Source: Peptostreptococcus porci | GTDB taxonomy: Bacteria > Bacillota > Clostridia > Peptostreptococcales > Peptostreptococcaceae | NCBI RefSeq assembly: GCF_009695815.1 | Contig: NZ_VUNE01000002.1 | Location: 124,001 to 188,000 of the forward strand | Direction: 5' to 3' | Length of the DNA: 64,000 bases | Part shown: one piece after another, positions 35,496 to 44,468 of the stretch | Numbering within the stretch: position 1 is the first letter of the stretch | Layout of the letters: every line of letters begins with the position of its first letter | The notes under the pieces: model-generated | Seen by the model: only the letters and a program-made list of their open reading frames with translations | The model's database searches: none | Told to the model about the DNA's origin: nothing | Position numbers and translations under genes: made by a program

Positions 35496-36668
35496 TTATA
35501 CTATTCTATGAAGAACATCTCCTCTTTCTCTCAATATATCTCTGTATATTGATACTATTTCCTTGTCAAAAAGAGATCTCTTCAATTTTACAGATGTACT
35601 TCTAATTTCTTCTAACACTCTATTAGCATCAGCTTCATCTAGCTTTATATCATATTCCAAGAATTTATTAACCACTGCTGCCTTTCCAGAATGCTTTCCA
35701 ATAACTATCTGTCTTTCTAATCCAACCTCTGAAGGATCAAACGCTTCATAATTTTTTGGATCCTTTAATGCCCCATCTGCATGAATTCCAGATTCATGTC
35801 TAAACATATTGCTTCCAACAATCGCCTTCCATGCCGGTAACTCACGTCCTGAAGCTCTTGAAACATATTCTGAAATTTCCTTGAATTTTCTAGTGTCAAT
35901 TTTTGAGTCAAATTTTAAAACTCTTGTCAATGCCATCAATACTTCCTCAAGAGCTGCATTTCCTGCTCTCTCACCCAAACCATTGACAGTAACGCCAACA
36001 TAGTTTGCGCCACCTAGAATACCACCAACAGCATTAGCCGTAGCCATACCAAAATCATTGTGTGTATGCATTTCTATATCAAAATTCGTCGCATTGTATA
36101 TTCTCTCAATCTTATTTTTTATTGTGAATGGATCCATCACTCCCACAGTGTCACAGAATCTAAATCTATCAGCTCCTGCTTCTTTGGCAGTATTGATAAA
36201 GTCGATTAGGAAATCTTCATCTGCTCTCGAAGCGTCCTCACCATTTACAGAAACATATAGTCCATTTTTCTTGGCGAATTCAGTAGCCTTTACCATTTGT
36301 TCTAAAACCCATTCTCTAGAAGTTTTTAATTTGTTCTGAATGTGGATATCAGATACAGATATAGATATTGCAACCGCATCTACACCACAATCAATACTTT
36401 GCTCTATATCACCTATTACGGCTCTATTCCAAGCCATAATACTCGATTTTAAGTTTTTCTTTACAATCTGCTTTATTGCATCTTTTTCATCTCCGCCCAT
36501 CGTTGGAATACCGACTTCAAGTTGATTAATTCCAAGATCGCTTAACATCTCAGCAATCATAAGTTTTTCGCTATTGGCAAAAACCACACCAGCAGTTTGC
36601 TCTCCATCTCTCAATGTTGTATCTACAAATTTCAATTCTTTTCCCTTGATTTTATCTATAACGCACAT
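35496..36668 (-). CDS. Re-citrate synthase / homocitrate synthase family enzyme
   Basis: A 390-residue DRE-TIM metallolyase. FVDTTLRDGEQTAGVVF holds the substrate Arg-Asp pair, and the metal ligands lie in EMHTHNDFGMATANAV. Sequence alone does not separate homocitrate synthase from the Re-citrate synthase of clostridia. The operon with aconitase and isocitrate dehydrogenase, and the absence of lysine or nitrogenase genes, favours citrate synthesis from acetyl-CoA and oxaloacetate. A canonical Si-type citrate synthase is not in the window. GGGAGGATATT precedes the ATG. Confidence 0.8.
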   Translation of the reverse strand: MCVIDKIKGKELKFVDTTLRDGEQTAGVVFANSEKLMIAEMLSDLGINQLEVGIPTMGGDEKDAIKQIVKKNLKSSIMAWNRAVIGDIEQSIDCGVDAVAISISVSDIHIQNKLKTSREWVLEQMVKATEFAKKNGLYVSVNGEDASRADEDFLIDFINTAKEAGADRFRFCDTVGVMDPFTIKNKIERIYNATNFDIEMHTHNDFGMATANAVGGILGGANYVGVTVNGLGERAGNAALEEVLMALTRVLKFDSKIDTRKFKEISEYVSRASGRELPAWKAIVGSNMFRHESGIHADGALKDPKNYEAFDPSEVGLERQIVIGKHSGKAAVVNKFLEYDIKLDEADANRVLEEIRSTSVKLKRSLFDKEIVSIYRDILRERGDVLHRIV

Positions 36669-36721
36669 AATATCCTCCCATTCTGCAAGATTTTTTATCC
36701 AACTTGCAATTTCATATTCTT

Positions 36722-36750
36722 ATTATATCTGATTAATAGATATTAATCAA
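36722..36750 (-). promoter_or_regulatory. promoter with palindromic operator in its spacer
   Basis: On the minus strand TTGATT (36750-36745), 17 bases, TATAAT (36727-36722). The spacer and -35 coincide with a perfect 20-base palindrome, TGATTAATAGATATTAATCA (36730-36749). It drives the citrate synthase-aconitase-dehydrogenase operon. The cognate regulator is unknown. A small TGCAAG/CTTGCA hairpin lies in the leader. Confidence 0.72.
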
Positions 36751-37035
36751 GACTTTTTGAAATTGTATTATATATCAACTTTCATTTTTTGAATATTTTA
36801 AATCAAAATATCGTTTTCCTATTCTATGTTTTGCAAGTTTTAAATTTTATATTTCATTATGCTATTTTAATAAAGAAATTCTGATGAAGTTTTTATAAAA
36901 TAAAGTTTCAATAGCTGCGAATATATTTATTTCGCTTTATAGTACATTATTTCGCTATAAATATGGTATAATTTTATTGATAATATAATATTTCTAAAAG
37001 AAAGGAAAAGGCAACCAGCCTTCAAATTAATAAAT
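36751..37035. other. AT-rich spacer between divergent genes
   Basis: 285 bases with no ORF or RNA gene recognised. A TATAAT-like box around 36965-36970 lies 65 bases before the helicase start and may be its -10 element. Confidence 0.35.
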
Positions 37036-38166
37036 ATGAATACTAACGGAAATAATTTTAATATACTTGAGATAGATCAAAAAATAATTGCTGCTCTTGG
37101 TAAAATGGGTATAAAACAACCTACAGATGTTCAGAAAAAAGCTATTCCACAAATTCTAGCAGATAATGATATTATCGTGGAATCCAATACAGGAACAGGA
37201 AAAACCATGTCCTTTTTAATACCCATAATGCATAAAATTTTATATGGAAACACTTCAAATTCCATAATTTTGGCGCCCACTAGAGAATTAGTAATACAAA
37301 TATATTCAGAGGTTTCCAAGCTATTTGATATATTGGCGAAAGCTTCGGACGAAAAAAATATTATGGAAGTTTCTTTAGATATCATTTCTATTTATGGAGG
37401 AAAAGATATAAATTCTCAAATATCCAAGCTTAAAAGAAGAAATAAGACGATAATAATTGCAACTCCAGGTAGATTAATAGATCATATCAATAGAAAAACA
37501 ATCGACATATCAAAAACAGACTCCTTTGTAGTCGACGAGGCAGACCAAATGATATTGATGGGCTTTAGAAATGAAATAGACTTTATCTTTTCAAAAATAA
37601 AATCAAAAAAACAAGTCCTACTGTTTTCAGCCACAATCGATTCGAAAGTAAAAAAGATGGCGTACAGATATTCAGACAGCTTTTCTACTATTAGAATTGA
37701 TGGAAAGGACATACCAAGCACGATTGAACAAAAATTCGTATTCACCACAGATAGAAATAAATTTGATGATTTTTGTCAAACAATAGAAAACGATCCTCCC
37801 TTTATGGCGATTGTTTTTTGTAGGACAAAAGCAAGAGTTGATAATTTAGAGCTAAAAATGGCACAAATAGGCTATAAATGCGAAAAAATTCATAGCGATC
37901 TCAGTCAATCAAAACGTGAGCGAATAATGAAGGATTTTAGGAGTTTGAAAATCCAATTTCTGATTTCTACAGACCTTTCATCAAGAGGACTTGATGTTGA
38001 AGGAATTACTCATATATACAACTATGATTTTCCAGAAAGATCTGAGGACTATATACATAGAATTGGTCGTACAGGTAGAATTGGAAAGGAAGGTATTTCC
38101 TATTCATTTATTACAGAAAAAAACCAAACTATTTATGATGAAGTGTGCAGGTATTTGGACAAGTAA
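37036..38166 (+). CDS. DEAD-box RNA helicase
   Basis: A 376-residue minimal helicase core. The Q motif ends KKAIPQIL, motif I is SNTGTGKT, Ia is APTRELV, II is VDEAD, III is SAT, and the C-terminal IV-VI region ends with IHRIGRTGR. It lacks the long C-terminal RNA-binding tails of CshA or DbpA and so resembles short RhlE/YfmL-type helicases involved in ribosome assembly or RNA decay. The SAT motif is intact. It is a single gene. Confidence 0.92.
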   Translation: MNTNGNNFNILEIDQKIIAALGKMGIKQPTDVQKKAIPQILADNDIIVESNTGTGKTMSFLIPIMHKILYGNTSNSIILAPTRELVIQIYSEVSKLFDILAKASDEKNIMEVSLDIISIYGGKDINSQISKLKRRNKTIIIATPGRLIDHINRKTIDISKTDSFVVDEADQMILMGFRNEIDFIFSKIKSKKQVLLFSATIDSKVKKMAYRYSDSFSTIRIDGKDIPSTIEQKFVFTTDRNKFDDFCQTIENDPPFMAIVFCRTKARVDNLELKMAQIGYKCEKIHSDLSQSKRERIMKDFRSLKIQFLISTDLSSRGLDVEGITHIYNYDFPERSEDYIHRIGRTGRIGKEGISYSFITEKNQTIYDEVCRYLDK

Positions 38167-38235
38167 ATATTCTTAGTATTTTATAATGTATGAGGCATTT
38201 TTCTCTGTGAGAGCATAAAAAAATTATGCAAAAAA

Positions 38236-38275
38236 TTAGCCTTCTATGGAAAAATGAAATTCCGTAGAAGGCTAA
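38236..38275 (-). terminator. terminator of the TetR/ABC operon
   Basis: TTAGCCTTCTA (38236-38246) pairs with TAGAAGGCTAA (38265-38275), with a few further pairs. On the minus strand it is followed by TTTTTTG. It lies 38 bases beyond the ABC gene stop and may also stop the helicase transcript. Confidence 0.8.
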
Positions 38276-38312
38276 TGATATAAAATTTTCTATTTCAATC
38301 TATATAGATGTC

Positions 38313-40031
38313 TTAGTAGACATAGGAATCTGTTAATTCGGATTTTTCGATCATTTTGCTATAAATCTCTGATGTTTTTAATATTTCTTTATGCACACCC
38401 TTTGAATCTACAGCGCCATCATTCATGACAATAATTTGATCTGCGTTCTCCACTGATTTTAGTCGATGTGATATAATAATTACCGTCTTATCCTTAATAA
38501 GTTTGTTAATACTGTTTTGTATTTCCATTTCATTTTCCACGTCCAACGATGCCGAAATCTCATCGAGTAAAATTATAGGTGAATCCTTTAAAAAAGCCCT
38601 TGCTATGGAAATTCGCTGACGCTCTCCACCAGATAACTTTGATCCATTTTCTCCGATAACAGTGTGATATCCTTTTGGCAATTTTTCAACTATCTTGTCG
38701 ACATTAGCTAACTTTGCAGCCAAAATTACTTCCTCATCAGTTGCATCTTTTCTACCTATTCTTATATTTTCCAAGATAGAATTATTGAAAAGCTCTACCT
38801 TTTGGAATACAATCGATATATTTTCAAACATGCTTTCAGTGCTTATACATTTTATATTTTCCCCGCCAATACATATCATCCCACTGTCATAGTCATACAG
38901 TCTTGAAATCAACCTCAAAATAGTAGTTTTTCCACAGCCTGATGGCCCTACAAGTGCAGTAACTTCACCTTGCTTTGCAACAAAACTCACATTATTTATA
39001 ACCTTGTTGTTACCATAAGAAAAGCTTACATCCTTTAATTCCACCTCAAAGCTTTTTAGCTTTTTATCATCGCCATCTTGAATTTTTTCTGCCTTAAGAT
39101 CTCTAATTCGTTTAAAAGAATCTTCAAAAAACAACGCCATCAAAATATATTCATTAATAGCTGAATACTGTGAAGATATCGTTGTAGCCGCCATCAAATA
39201 TCCTACATAATAAAGAACAGTTATCTCTCCTTTTGTGAATAATATGACTCCCACTACTGCTGTAAATACAGGTGCCAAATACGGCAACAATCCTACCAAA
39301 AATGACATAAAGGCCATTTTAAATTCTGCTTTTATATGTATCCTTTCACTATCCTCTAATTTTTTACCAACATCACCTTCTACTTGATTCTGCATTGAAT
39401 AGCTTTTTATCTCTTGTTGCATTTCAAAGGCTTCTTGAAAGCTTGCTGCATTTTCAAGGAGAGTCCTATAGTATTTTCTAACTCCTCTTGTTTGTGCTCT
39501 TCCTGTAAAAAACATAATGCATACTGCTGTCCATATAGGCAATACTACTGCCAATCCCATAAGAGGTGCATTTAGTATTAATAGGATACTAATAAAAATA
39601 AAAAAGTACAAAAAACCTATTCCTTGTGATAAAGCGTGACTGATTACTATTTCAATATTATTTACATCCATCATAATTGTTTGAGACAAATCAGATAAAT
39701 TATGCTTCGAAAAATAAGAAAGTGGTAATTTTTTAAACTGATTTGCTATATTTTCTCTCAATGCCACACTTTCTGCGTAAGTGGTGTCAAACGTCAATAT
39801 ATATTCCTTTCTCAAAATAAGATACATGACTATTACGATAATCGTCAAAATTGCCATATACACCGTAAGATTTTTCAACTCCCCTCTCAGGTAGTCCTGT
39901 AGAAACATAAACACTAGCACAGGTGGAAATGTAAAGCTGAAATATTTTAAAAAAGTAAAAATTGATGCTTTTAGCGTATTACTTATTCCCTGATCTGTCA
40001 GCGCAAAATATTTTTGAATTCTAGTTTTCAT
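38313..40031 (-). CDS. ABC transporter, fused membrane and ATPase domains (second half-transporter)
   Basis: A 572-residue type IV ABC half-transporter with six membrane segments (about 20-310), then Walker A GPSGCGKTT, the signature LSGGERQR, Walker B IILLDE and the switch His in ISHR. The start at 40031 (MKTRIQ) is 7 bases after GGAGG and lies within the end of the upstream ABC gene, an 11-base overlap, so the two probably form a heterodimer. A Fur box at the operon promoter suggests iron-related transport, like YbtPQ/IrtAB siderophore systems. Export is an alternative. Confidence 0.85.
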   Translation of the reverse strand: MKTRIQKYFALTDQGISNTLKASIFTFLKYFSFTFPPVLVFMFLQDYLRGELKNLTVYMAILTIIVIVMYLILRKEYILTFDTTYAESVALRENIANQFKKLPLSYFSKHNLSDLSQTIMMDVNNIEIVISHALSQGIGFLYFFIFISILLILNAPLMGLAVVLPIWTAVCIMFFTGRAQTRGVRKYYRTLLENAASFQEAFEMQQEIKSYSMQNQVEGDVGKKLEDSERIHIKAEFKMAFMSFLVGLLPYLAPVFTAVVGVILFTKGEITVLYYVGYLMAATTISSQYSAINEYILMALFFEDSFKRIRDLKAEKIQDGDDKKLKSFEVELKDVSFSYGNNKVINNVSFVAKQGEVTALVGPSGCGKTTILRLISRLYDYDSGMICIGGENIKCISTESMFENISIVFQKVELFNNSILENIRIGRKDATDEEVILAAKLANVDKIVEKLPKGYHTVIGENGSKLSGGERQRISIARAFLKDSPIILLDEISASLDVENEMEIQNSINKLIKDKTVIIISHRLKSVENADQIIVMNDGAVDSKGVHKEILKTSEIYSKMIEKSELTDSYVY

Positions 40032-41772
40032 TGACAACCCTCCATTCATTTGCATTCTTAAACAGCTCTCTAAAATATCTGTATTTTGTATTACCTTCCA
40101 TCAGCTTTTCATGACTGCCTCTTTCAATAACCTTTCCTTCATCAATTACCAATATTTCATCCACATTTCTAATACTCGACAATCTATGTGCAATCATAAT
40201 TACGGTTTTATTTTTCATTAAATTTGAAAAAGCTCGTTGCATTTCATATTCATTTTCGGGGTCACTTGCAGCACTTGCTTCATCCAAAATTATTATCGGT
40301 GCATCCTTTAGTATTGCTCTCGCTATGGCTATCCTTTGAATTTCACCACCCGACAAATGAACACCTTCTGCACCTATTATAGTTTTTTCTCTTGTCTCAA
40401 ATTTGTCGAGAATATTATTGCACATTGCAATCTCCAGCGCTCTCATAACTTCTTCATAACTGGCTTCAGGATTTCCAATTTTCACATTATCAAAAATAGT
40501 TCTACTAAAAAGCTTTGCGTGCTGAAAAACAAATGCAATATTCTTTTCTAAGGCTTCACCTGAGTATTCTTTAATATCCTTACCACCAATTTTCAATTTT
40601 CCACTAGATACCGGATAAAAGCCTGATATCAATTTTGCGATTGTAGATTTACCACCACCAGAGCTTCCAACTAAAGCATATTTTTTGCCAGATTCTAATT
40701 TCAAATCAAACCCATTTAAAATACTAACATCTTTCTCGTAACCAAATGACACTTTCTCAAACTCGATATCATAATTTTCCATTTTTGTTATATTTCCCAT
40801 TACTAACTTATTTTCATCCATTTTCTCAAATAAATCTTCCAATTTATCTATGGCATCCTTAGCCAACGTTAAATTTTTACTGAAAAACATTATTTTTACA
40901 AATGCGCTATTCAAAAGTCCTGCAAATGTCATAAAAAATACCACTAAGCTAATTATTTCACTCATAGACTCATTCATAACAATCATAGGATAAGCAATGA
41001 TGATAATTAAAGCCGAAAAACTCATCATTAAGCATTGAAAAATAACAAACGGAGTTCTACTCATCTGAGAAAATTTGTTTACAACTCTTGAATAATTTAA
41101 AATAGACTCGTGAAGCTTTTTAAATGAATCCAAAGTCAAACCAAACACCTTGATTACTTGTATCCCTCTTACATACTCGACAGTCTCGGAGTTAATATCC
41201 TCTAACGCCGACATATATTCTTTCATCATATTCTCGTCAGCATACATCAGCTTAAAGGAAATCAATGCCAAAATTATTACTATTGACATAAGCACACCTA
41301 TTTTCCAGCTTGCCACGAAAGACAATACCAATACTCCAATCGGAAATAAGACGGCATTTACTGAATCCGGCAATATATGTGCAATAATAGTATGCGTATT
41401 ACCTGTGTTATCATCTATTACTTTTCTCGTCCTTCCTGAAGGATTGATATCGAAAAATGAAAAAGAAGCATTTAGCAAATGATAAAGTCCTCTTTTTTTC
41501 ATATTAGTTTCCAATCTAAATGCAAACAAGTGACTACAAAGTAGAGATATAATATATGTTACTCCATATAAAACGGTAGTCAGAAAAATATACAAGGATA
41601 TTTGTTTTATTTCAGTTATGTTTGAATTTGTAGTTATTTCCCTTAGTATTTGCCAGAAAAAATAATATGGCAAGAAAGAGAGACAAGTTGCAAATCCAGA
41701 AAAAAACAAAGACAAAACTATAAAAACTTTTTTCTCTTCAGCATATGAAAATAATTTCTTAAAAGTATTCAT
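40021..41772 (-). CDS. ABC transporter, fused membrane and ATPase domains (first half-transporter)
   Basis: A 583-residue partner of the following half-transporter. It has six N-terminal membrane segments, Walker A GSSGGGKST, the signature LSGGEIQR, Walker B IIILDEAS and His in IAHR. Both halves keep intact signatures and catalytic Glu, so both ATP sites may be active. The start at 41772 (MNTFKK) is 9 bases after AAGGAGG, and that site overlaps the end of the TetR gene. Substrate direction is not evident from sequence. Confidence 0.85.
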   Translation of the reverse strand: MNTFKKLFSYAEEKKVFIVLSLFFSGFATCLSFLPYYFFWQILREITTNSNITEIKQISLYIFLTTVLYGVTYIISLLCSHLFAFRLETNMKKRGLYHLLNASFSFFDINPSGRTRKVIDDNTGNTHTIIAHILPDSVNAVLFPIGVLVLSFVASWKIGVLMSIVIILALISFKLMYADENMMKEYMSALEDINSETVEYVRGIQVIKVFGLTLDSFKKLHESILNYSRVVNKFSQMSRTPFVIFQCLMMSFSALIIIIAYPMIVMNESMSEIISLVVFFMTFAGLLNSAFVKIMFFSKNLTLAKDAIDKLEDLFEKMDENKLVMGNITKMENYDIEFEKVSFGYEKDVSILNGFDLKLESGKKYALVGSSGGGKSTIAKLISGFYPVSSGKLKIGGKDIKEYSGEALEKNIAFVFQHAKLFSRTIFDNVKIGNPEASYEEVMRALEIAMCNNILDKFETREKTIIGAEGVHLSGGEIQRIAIARAILKDAPIIILDEASAASDPENEYEMQRAFSNLMKNKTVIMIAHRLSSIRNVDEILVIDEGKVIERGSHEKLMEGNTKYRYFRELFKNANEWRVVNEN

Positions 41773-41773
41773 T

Positions 41774-42382
41774 TTACACTTCCTCCTTAATGTGGGTAAT
41801 GGCACTTTTCACCATCTCCTTTATAACTTTTTTATTTAACAAAAAATTTTCCCTTGCATTTAAAATATTTACTCCTAGTATAAAAGTGTTTAAAAGATAT
41901 GATATAAATATAAATTCTTCATTAGAAGTCTTGTTCTTATTTTCATTATTGAAAAATCTTAACAATTCTTCCTTCGAGGCTTCTTGAATTTTTTGGTATG
42001 TTTGAAAAAGTACCTTATCATAGTTTGCTTCGACTAAAAACTGTGCATATATTTTCATTAGTGGATTATCTGTAAGTATTTTATCCACCATCAGCTCCGC
42101 CATTATATCTTCATCTTCCAAATCACTAAGAGATAGATTGTTTTCATTAACATAACTCTTTATTAAATCTATTCGGTGTTTATTACCTTCCATAAAAATA
42201 TCAAATATCATTTCACGTGTGTTTTTGTAATAATAATATACACCACCCTTAGAAAGACTCGTTTTAGAAATCACATCCTCCATAGTTGTATTATGAAAAC
42301 CTTTTTCAAGAAAACATACTATTGCTGCCTGACATATTTCCTGCTTTCTAATTTCACAAATTGATTTCTTTTTTTCAGTCAA
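41774..42382 (-). CDS. TetR family transcriptional regulator
   Basis: A TetR-type repressor with an N-terminal helix-turn-helix (about residues 10-55, TTMEDVISKTSLSKGGVYYYYKNTREM) and a helical ligand domain. I prefer the TTG at 42382, which is 7 bases after AGGAGA; the ATG at 42400 has no visible ribosome site. The stop is followed after one base by the ATG of the first ABC gene. Tandem 23-bp repeats just downstream of the promoter are its probable operators, giving autoregulation of the whole operon. Confidence 0.83.
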   Translation of the reverse strand: MTEKKKSICEIRKQEICQAAIVCFLEKGFHNTTMEDVISKTSLSKGGVYYYYKNTREMIFDIFMEGNKHRIDLIKSYVNENNLSLSDLEDEDIMAELMVDKILTDNPLMKIYAQFLVEANYDKVLFQTYQKIQEASKEELLRFFNNENKNKTSNEEFIFISYLLNTFILGVNILNARENFLLNKKVIKEMVKSAITHIKEEV

Positions 42383-42408
42383 TTCAAATTCTCCTAACAT
42401 TTTATAGT

Positions 42409-42454
42409 AAAAACTGACATTTTCGTCGATTAAAAACTGACGTATTCGTCGATT
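42409..42454 (-). promoter_or_regulatory. tandem 23-bp operator repeats for the TetR regulator
   Basis: Two adjacent copies (42409-42431, 42432-42454) share AAAAACTGACxTxTTCGTCGATT. The second contains the inverted repeat GACG-TATT-CGTC; the first has one substitution in it. They lie right after the -10 box, where a repressor would block transcription. Confidence 0.72.
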
Positions 42455-42457
42455 TTT

Positions 42458-42486
42458 ATTATACTATTAATGATAATCATTGTCAA
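42458..42486 (-). promoter_or_regulatory. consensus promoter with Fur box in the spacer
   Basis: TTGACA (42486-42481), exactly 17 bases, then TATAAT (42463-42458), a perfect consensus. The region 42466-42484 reads ATTAATGATAATCATTGTC, matching 16 of 19 positions of the classical Fur box. It predicts iron-dependent repression in addition to the TetR operators. Confidence 0.8.
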
Positions 42487-42543
42487 TAGATTTATTAAAA
42501 GATATTATTTTAGTATCTATCCAATTGGCAAACATACGTAAAA

Positions 42544-42589
42544 AAGGGGTGACACATTCAACTTTACGAACATAGAATGTACACCCCTT
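42544..42589 (-). terminator. terminator of the rbr-perR-dfx operon
   Basis: AAGGGGTG (42544-42551) pairs with CACCCCTT (42582-42589), with inner ACATTC/GAATGT pairing. On the minus strand a short T-run follows. Confidence 0.75.
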
Positions 42590-42651
42590 ATATGTCTGAC
42601 ATTATTCACTTACAGACATATCAATATTCTTTTTTTATATAAAAACCAATA

Positions 42652-43038
42652 TTATATTTCAGCAACCCATAATCCATGAAGATTACAGTATTCATATGCT
42701 GCAACAGCCCTATCATCATCTGCCAATGTAAATACTGCCTCAGGCTTTCCTGTATGAGGCAAATCTACTCTCTGAACAGTCTTTTCTGTTACTAGAACTA
42801 CAAAAGCAATATGATGTTCTTCTGTCATTGGATGTTCTACTGAACCAACCTTTACAGAAACAACATTACCGTTTACTTCAACTGCAGGAACATGCTTTTC
42901 ACCAGCACCATCTGAAGAGTTTGCCTTCAATAGATTCATAGCTTGTCCACAACAGACTAATTCTCCGCCACCATTAACAACTTTTTCTACTACATTACCA
43001 CATAGTGAACATTTATAAAATTCAACAGCCTTTGTCAT
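42652..43038 (-). CDS. dfx: desulfoferrodoxin (2Fe superoxide reductase)
   Basis: A 128-residue class I superoxide reductase that reduces superoxide to peroxide without oxygen release. The N-terminal desulforedoxin-like centre I has Cys10, Cys13, Cys29 and Cys30. The catalytic centre II ligands are seen in GEKHVPAV, VEHPMTEEHHI and the C-terminal CNLHGLW. The start at 43038 (MTKAVEF) follows GGAGG by about 6 bases; the longer ORF has no ribosome site. It is the third gene after rubrerythrin and PerR. Confidence 0.93.
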   Translation of the reverse strand: MTKAVEFYKCSLCGNVVEKVVNGGGELVCCGQAMNLLKANSSDGAGEKHVPAVEVNGNVVSVKVGSVEHPMTEEHHIAFVVLVTEKTVQRVDLPHTGKPEAVFTLADDDRAVAAYEYCNLHGLWVAEI

Positions 43039-43086
43039 TTTTTTCCTCCATATTTTATTTAACATATCAGTAAAAACATTACGCCT

Positions 43087-43485
43087 TTACTTAGAATTAT
43101 CTATATTTAATTCTTTTTTTTTGCATTCACTGCAAACACCTTTAAAAATAACACTACAAGAGTTGACAGTCACTCCAGAATCATTTAAAAATGAATCTGA
43201 TAATGTGACTAAACCACTATCGATATCTATTATCTTTCCACATTTCTCGCATATAAAATGATCATGCTCCTCTAAGTTACCATCATAGCGAACAGGATCC
43301 CCTGGAACATTCAATTTCTTGATATATCCATGCTCTTCAAGCTGTGTCAAGTTTCTGTATACGGTACCCAAGCTTAGATTTGGGTTTTCAACTCTCAAAT
43401 TTTCATAAATATTATCAGCAGTTAGGTGCGCATTGCTATTGATGACTTCATTTAGTATCATTTCTCTTTGTCTTGAAAATTTCAT
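43087..43485 (-). CDS. perR: Fur family regulator, PerR-like
   Basis: A 132-residue Fur-family repressor. The winged helix is at about 1-80 (LSLGTVYRNLTQLEEHGYIKK). The metal sites include EEHDHFICEKCGKI and the structural zinc Cys pairs CEKC and CSEC. Context between rubrerythrin and desulfoferrodoxin supports PerR, which senses peroxide through iron-catalysed His oxidation, rather than Fur. A 7-1-7 dyad at the operon promoter is its likely target. Confidence 0.87.
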   Translation of the reverse strand: MKFSRQREMILNEVINSNAHLTADNIYENLRVENPNLSLGTVYRNLTQLEEHGYIKKLNVPGDPVRYDGNLEEHDHFICEKCGKIIDIDSGLVTLSDSFLNDSGVTVNSCSVIFKGVCSECKKKELNIDNSK

Positions 43486-43515
43486 AACAACACACCTTTC
43501 CGATAAATCTAATTA

Positions 43516-44061
43516 CTATTTCCAGCTATCATCCTTAACTCTGAAGTATGCCTGTGGATGCTTACATACTGGACATAATTTAGGAGCTTTCTTAGATACG
43601 TGTAAATGACCACAGTTTAAGCATTCCCAAACTACTACATCTTCCTTTTCAAACACTTTACCATCTTTTAGATTCTGAAGTAAAGTTCTATATCTTTCTT
43701 CGTGAGCCTTTTCTATAGCTCCAACACCTTCAAACAATCTAGCCAATTCAGTGAAGCCTTCTTCCTTTGCGTCCTTTGCAAATCCTACGTACATTTCAGT
43801 CCATTCGTAGTTTTCACCTTCAGCAGCATCCAATAAGTTTTCTTCTGTAGAAGGCACTTCTCCACCGTGCAATGCTTTAAACCAAAGCTTTGCGTGCTCC
43901 TTTTCGTTATTAGCTGTTTCTAAGAATATATCAGCTATGTGATTATATCCCTCTTTTTTCGCTTGAGAAGCGTAATATGTATATTTGTTTCTTGCCATTG
44001 ATTCCCCAGCGAAACCATCATTCAAATTCTTTTCTGTTTTTGTTCCTTTTAATTCAGCCAT
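43516..44061 (-). CDS. rbr: rubrerythrin
   Basis: A 181-residue peroxidase. The N-terminal four-helix diiron domain carries the usual Glu and ExxH motifs ([35 protein letters not shown]). A C-terminal rubredoxin-like domain has CLNCGHLH and CPVCKHP. It detoxifies hydrogen peroxide in anaerobes. It is the first gene of the operon with perR and dfx, with gaps of 30 and 48 bases. A strong promoter and PerR-type operator precede it. Confidence 0.95.
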   Translation of the reverse strand: MAELKGTKTEKNLNDGFAGESMARNKYTYYASQAKKEGYNHIADIFLETANNEKEHAKLWFKALHGGEVPSTEENLLDAAEGENYEWTEMYVGFAKDAKEEGFTELARLFEGVGAIEKAHEERYRTLLQNLKDGKVFEKEDVVVWECLNCGHLHVSKKAPKLCPVCKHPQAYFRVKDDSWK

Positions 44062-44109
44062 TTTGTTACCTCCATTTAATACAAAATATATTTAATAAGA
44101 AGAATATAG

Positions 44110-44166
44110 TAATAGTTACTATTATTCTATATAGACAATTATACTCTCAATTAAGATTAAAGTCAA
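44110..44166 (-). promoter_or_regulatory. rbr promoter and PerR-type box
   Basis: TTGACT (44166-44161), 17 bases, TATAAT (44143-44138). About 14 bases downstream lies TAATAGT-T-ACTATTA (44110-44124), a perfect 7-1-7 inverted repeat. It matches 10 of 14 arm positions of the PerR consensus TTATAAT-N-ATTATAA. Confidence 0.75.
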
Positions 44167-44426
44167 GATAAATATTTCTTCAAATTTCTTAAGATTTTAT
44201 TACTAATAACTTATTTCAAATAAAAAAACTTAACCTTAATGTCGTAATTGATAATGTTTTTTAATTAGCTAATCACACTAACTCTATACTAGTTTGATAC
44301 CCTAATAAACCGCTATAAAACAAAAATTTTTTGCATAAGTTTTTTTATCACTATAATGCATTATTCTTCTTTAATCTATTAAATAATATACAACCAATAT
44401 TATCAGCTTTTATTTACAATACAAAA
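44167..44426. other. AT-rich spacer, no gene seen
   Basis: 260 bases between the rubrerythrin promoter and the terminator of the universal stress gene. I find no ORF with a ribosome site, no RNA fold I recognise and no repeat. Confidence 0.4.
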
Positions 44427-44459
44427 AAGTGAACCTGCCAATTTGCAACAAGTTCACTT
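44427..44459 (-). terminator. terminator of the universal stress protein gene
   Basis: AAGTGAAC (44427-44434) pairs with GTTCACTT (44452-44459). On the minus strand six T follow. It starts 10 bases after the stop codon. Confidence 0.82.
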
Positions 44460-44468
44460 AAATAAAAT

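Noticed and set aside
42544-42589. Possible second copy of the palindrome at 2424
   Set aside because: Only AAGGGGT and CATTC are shared. The rest differs, so it is better read as an ordinary terminator.
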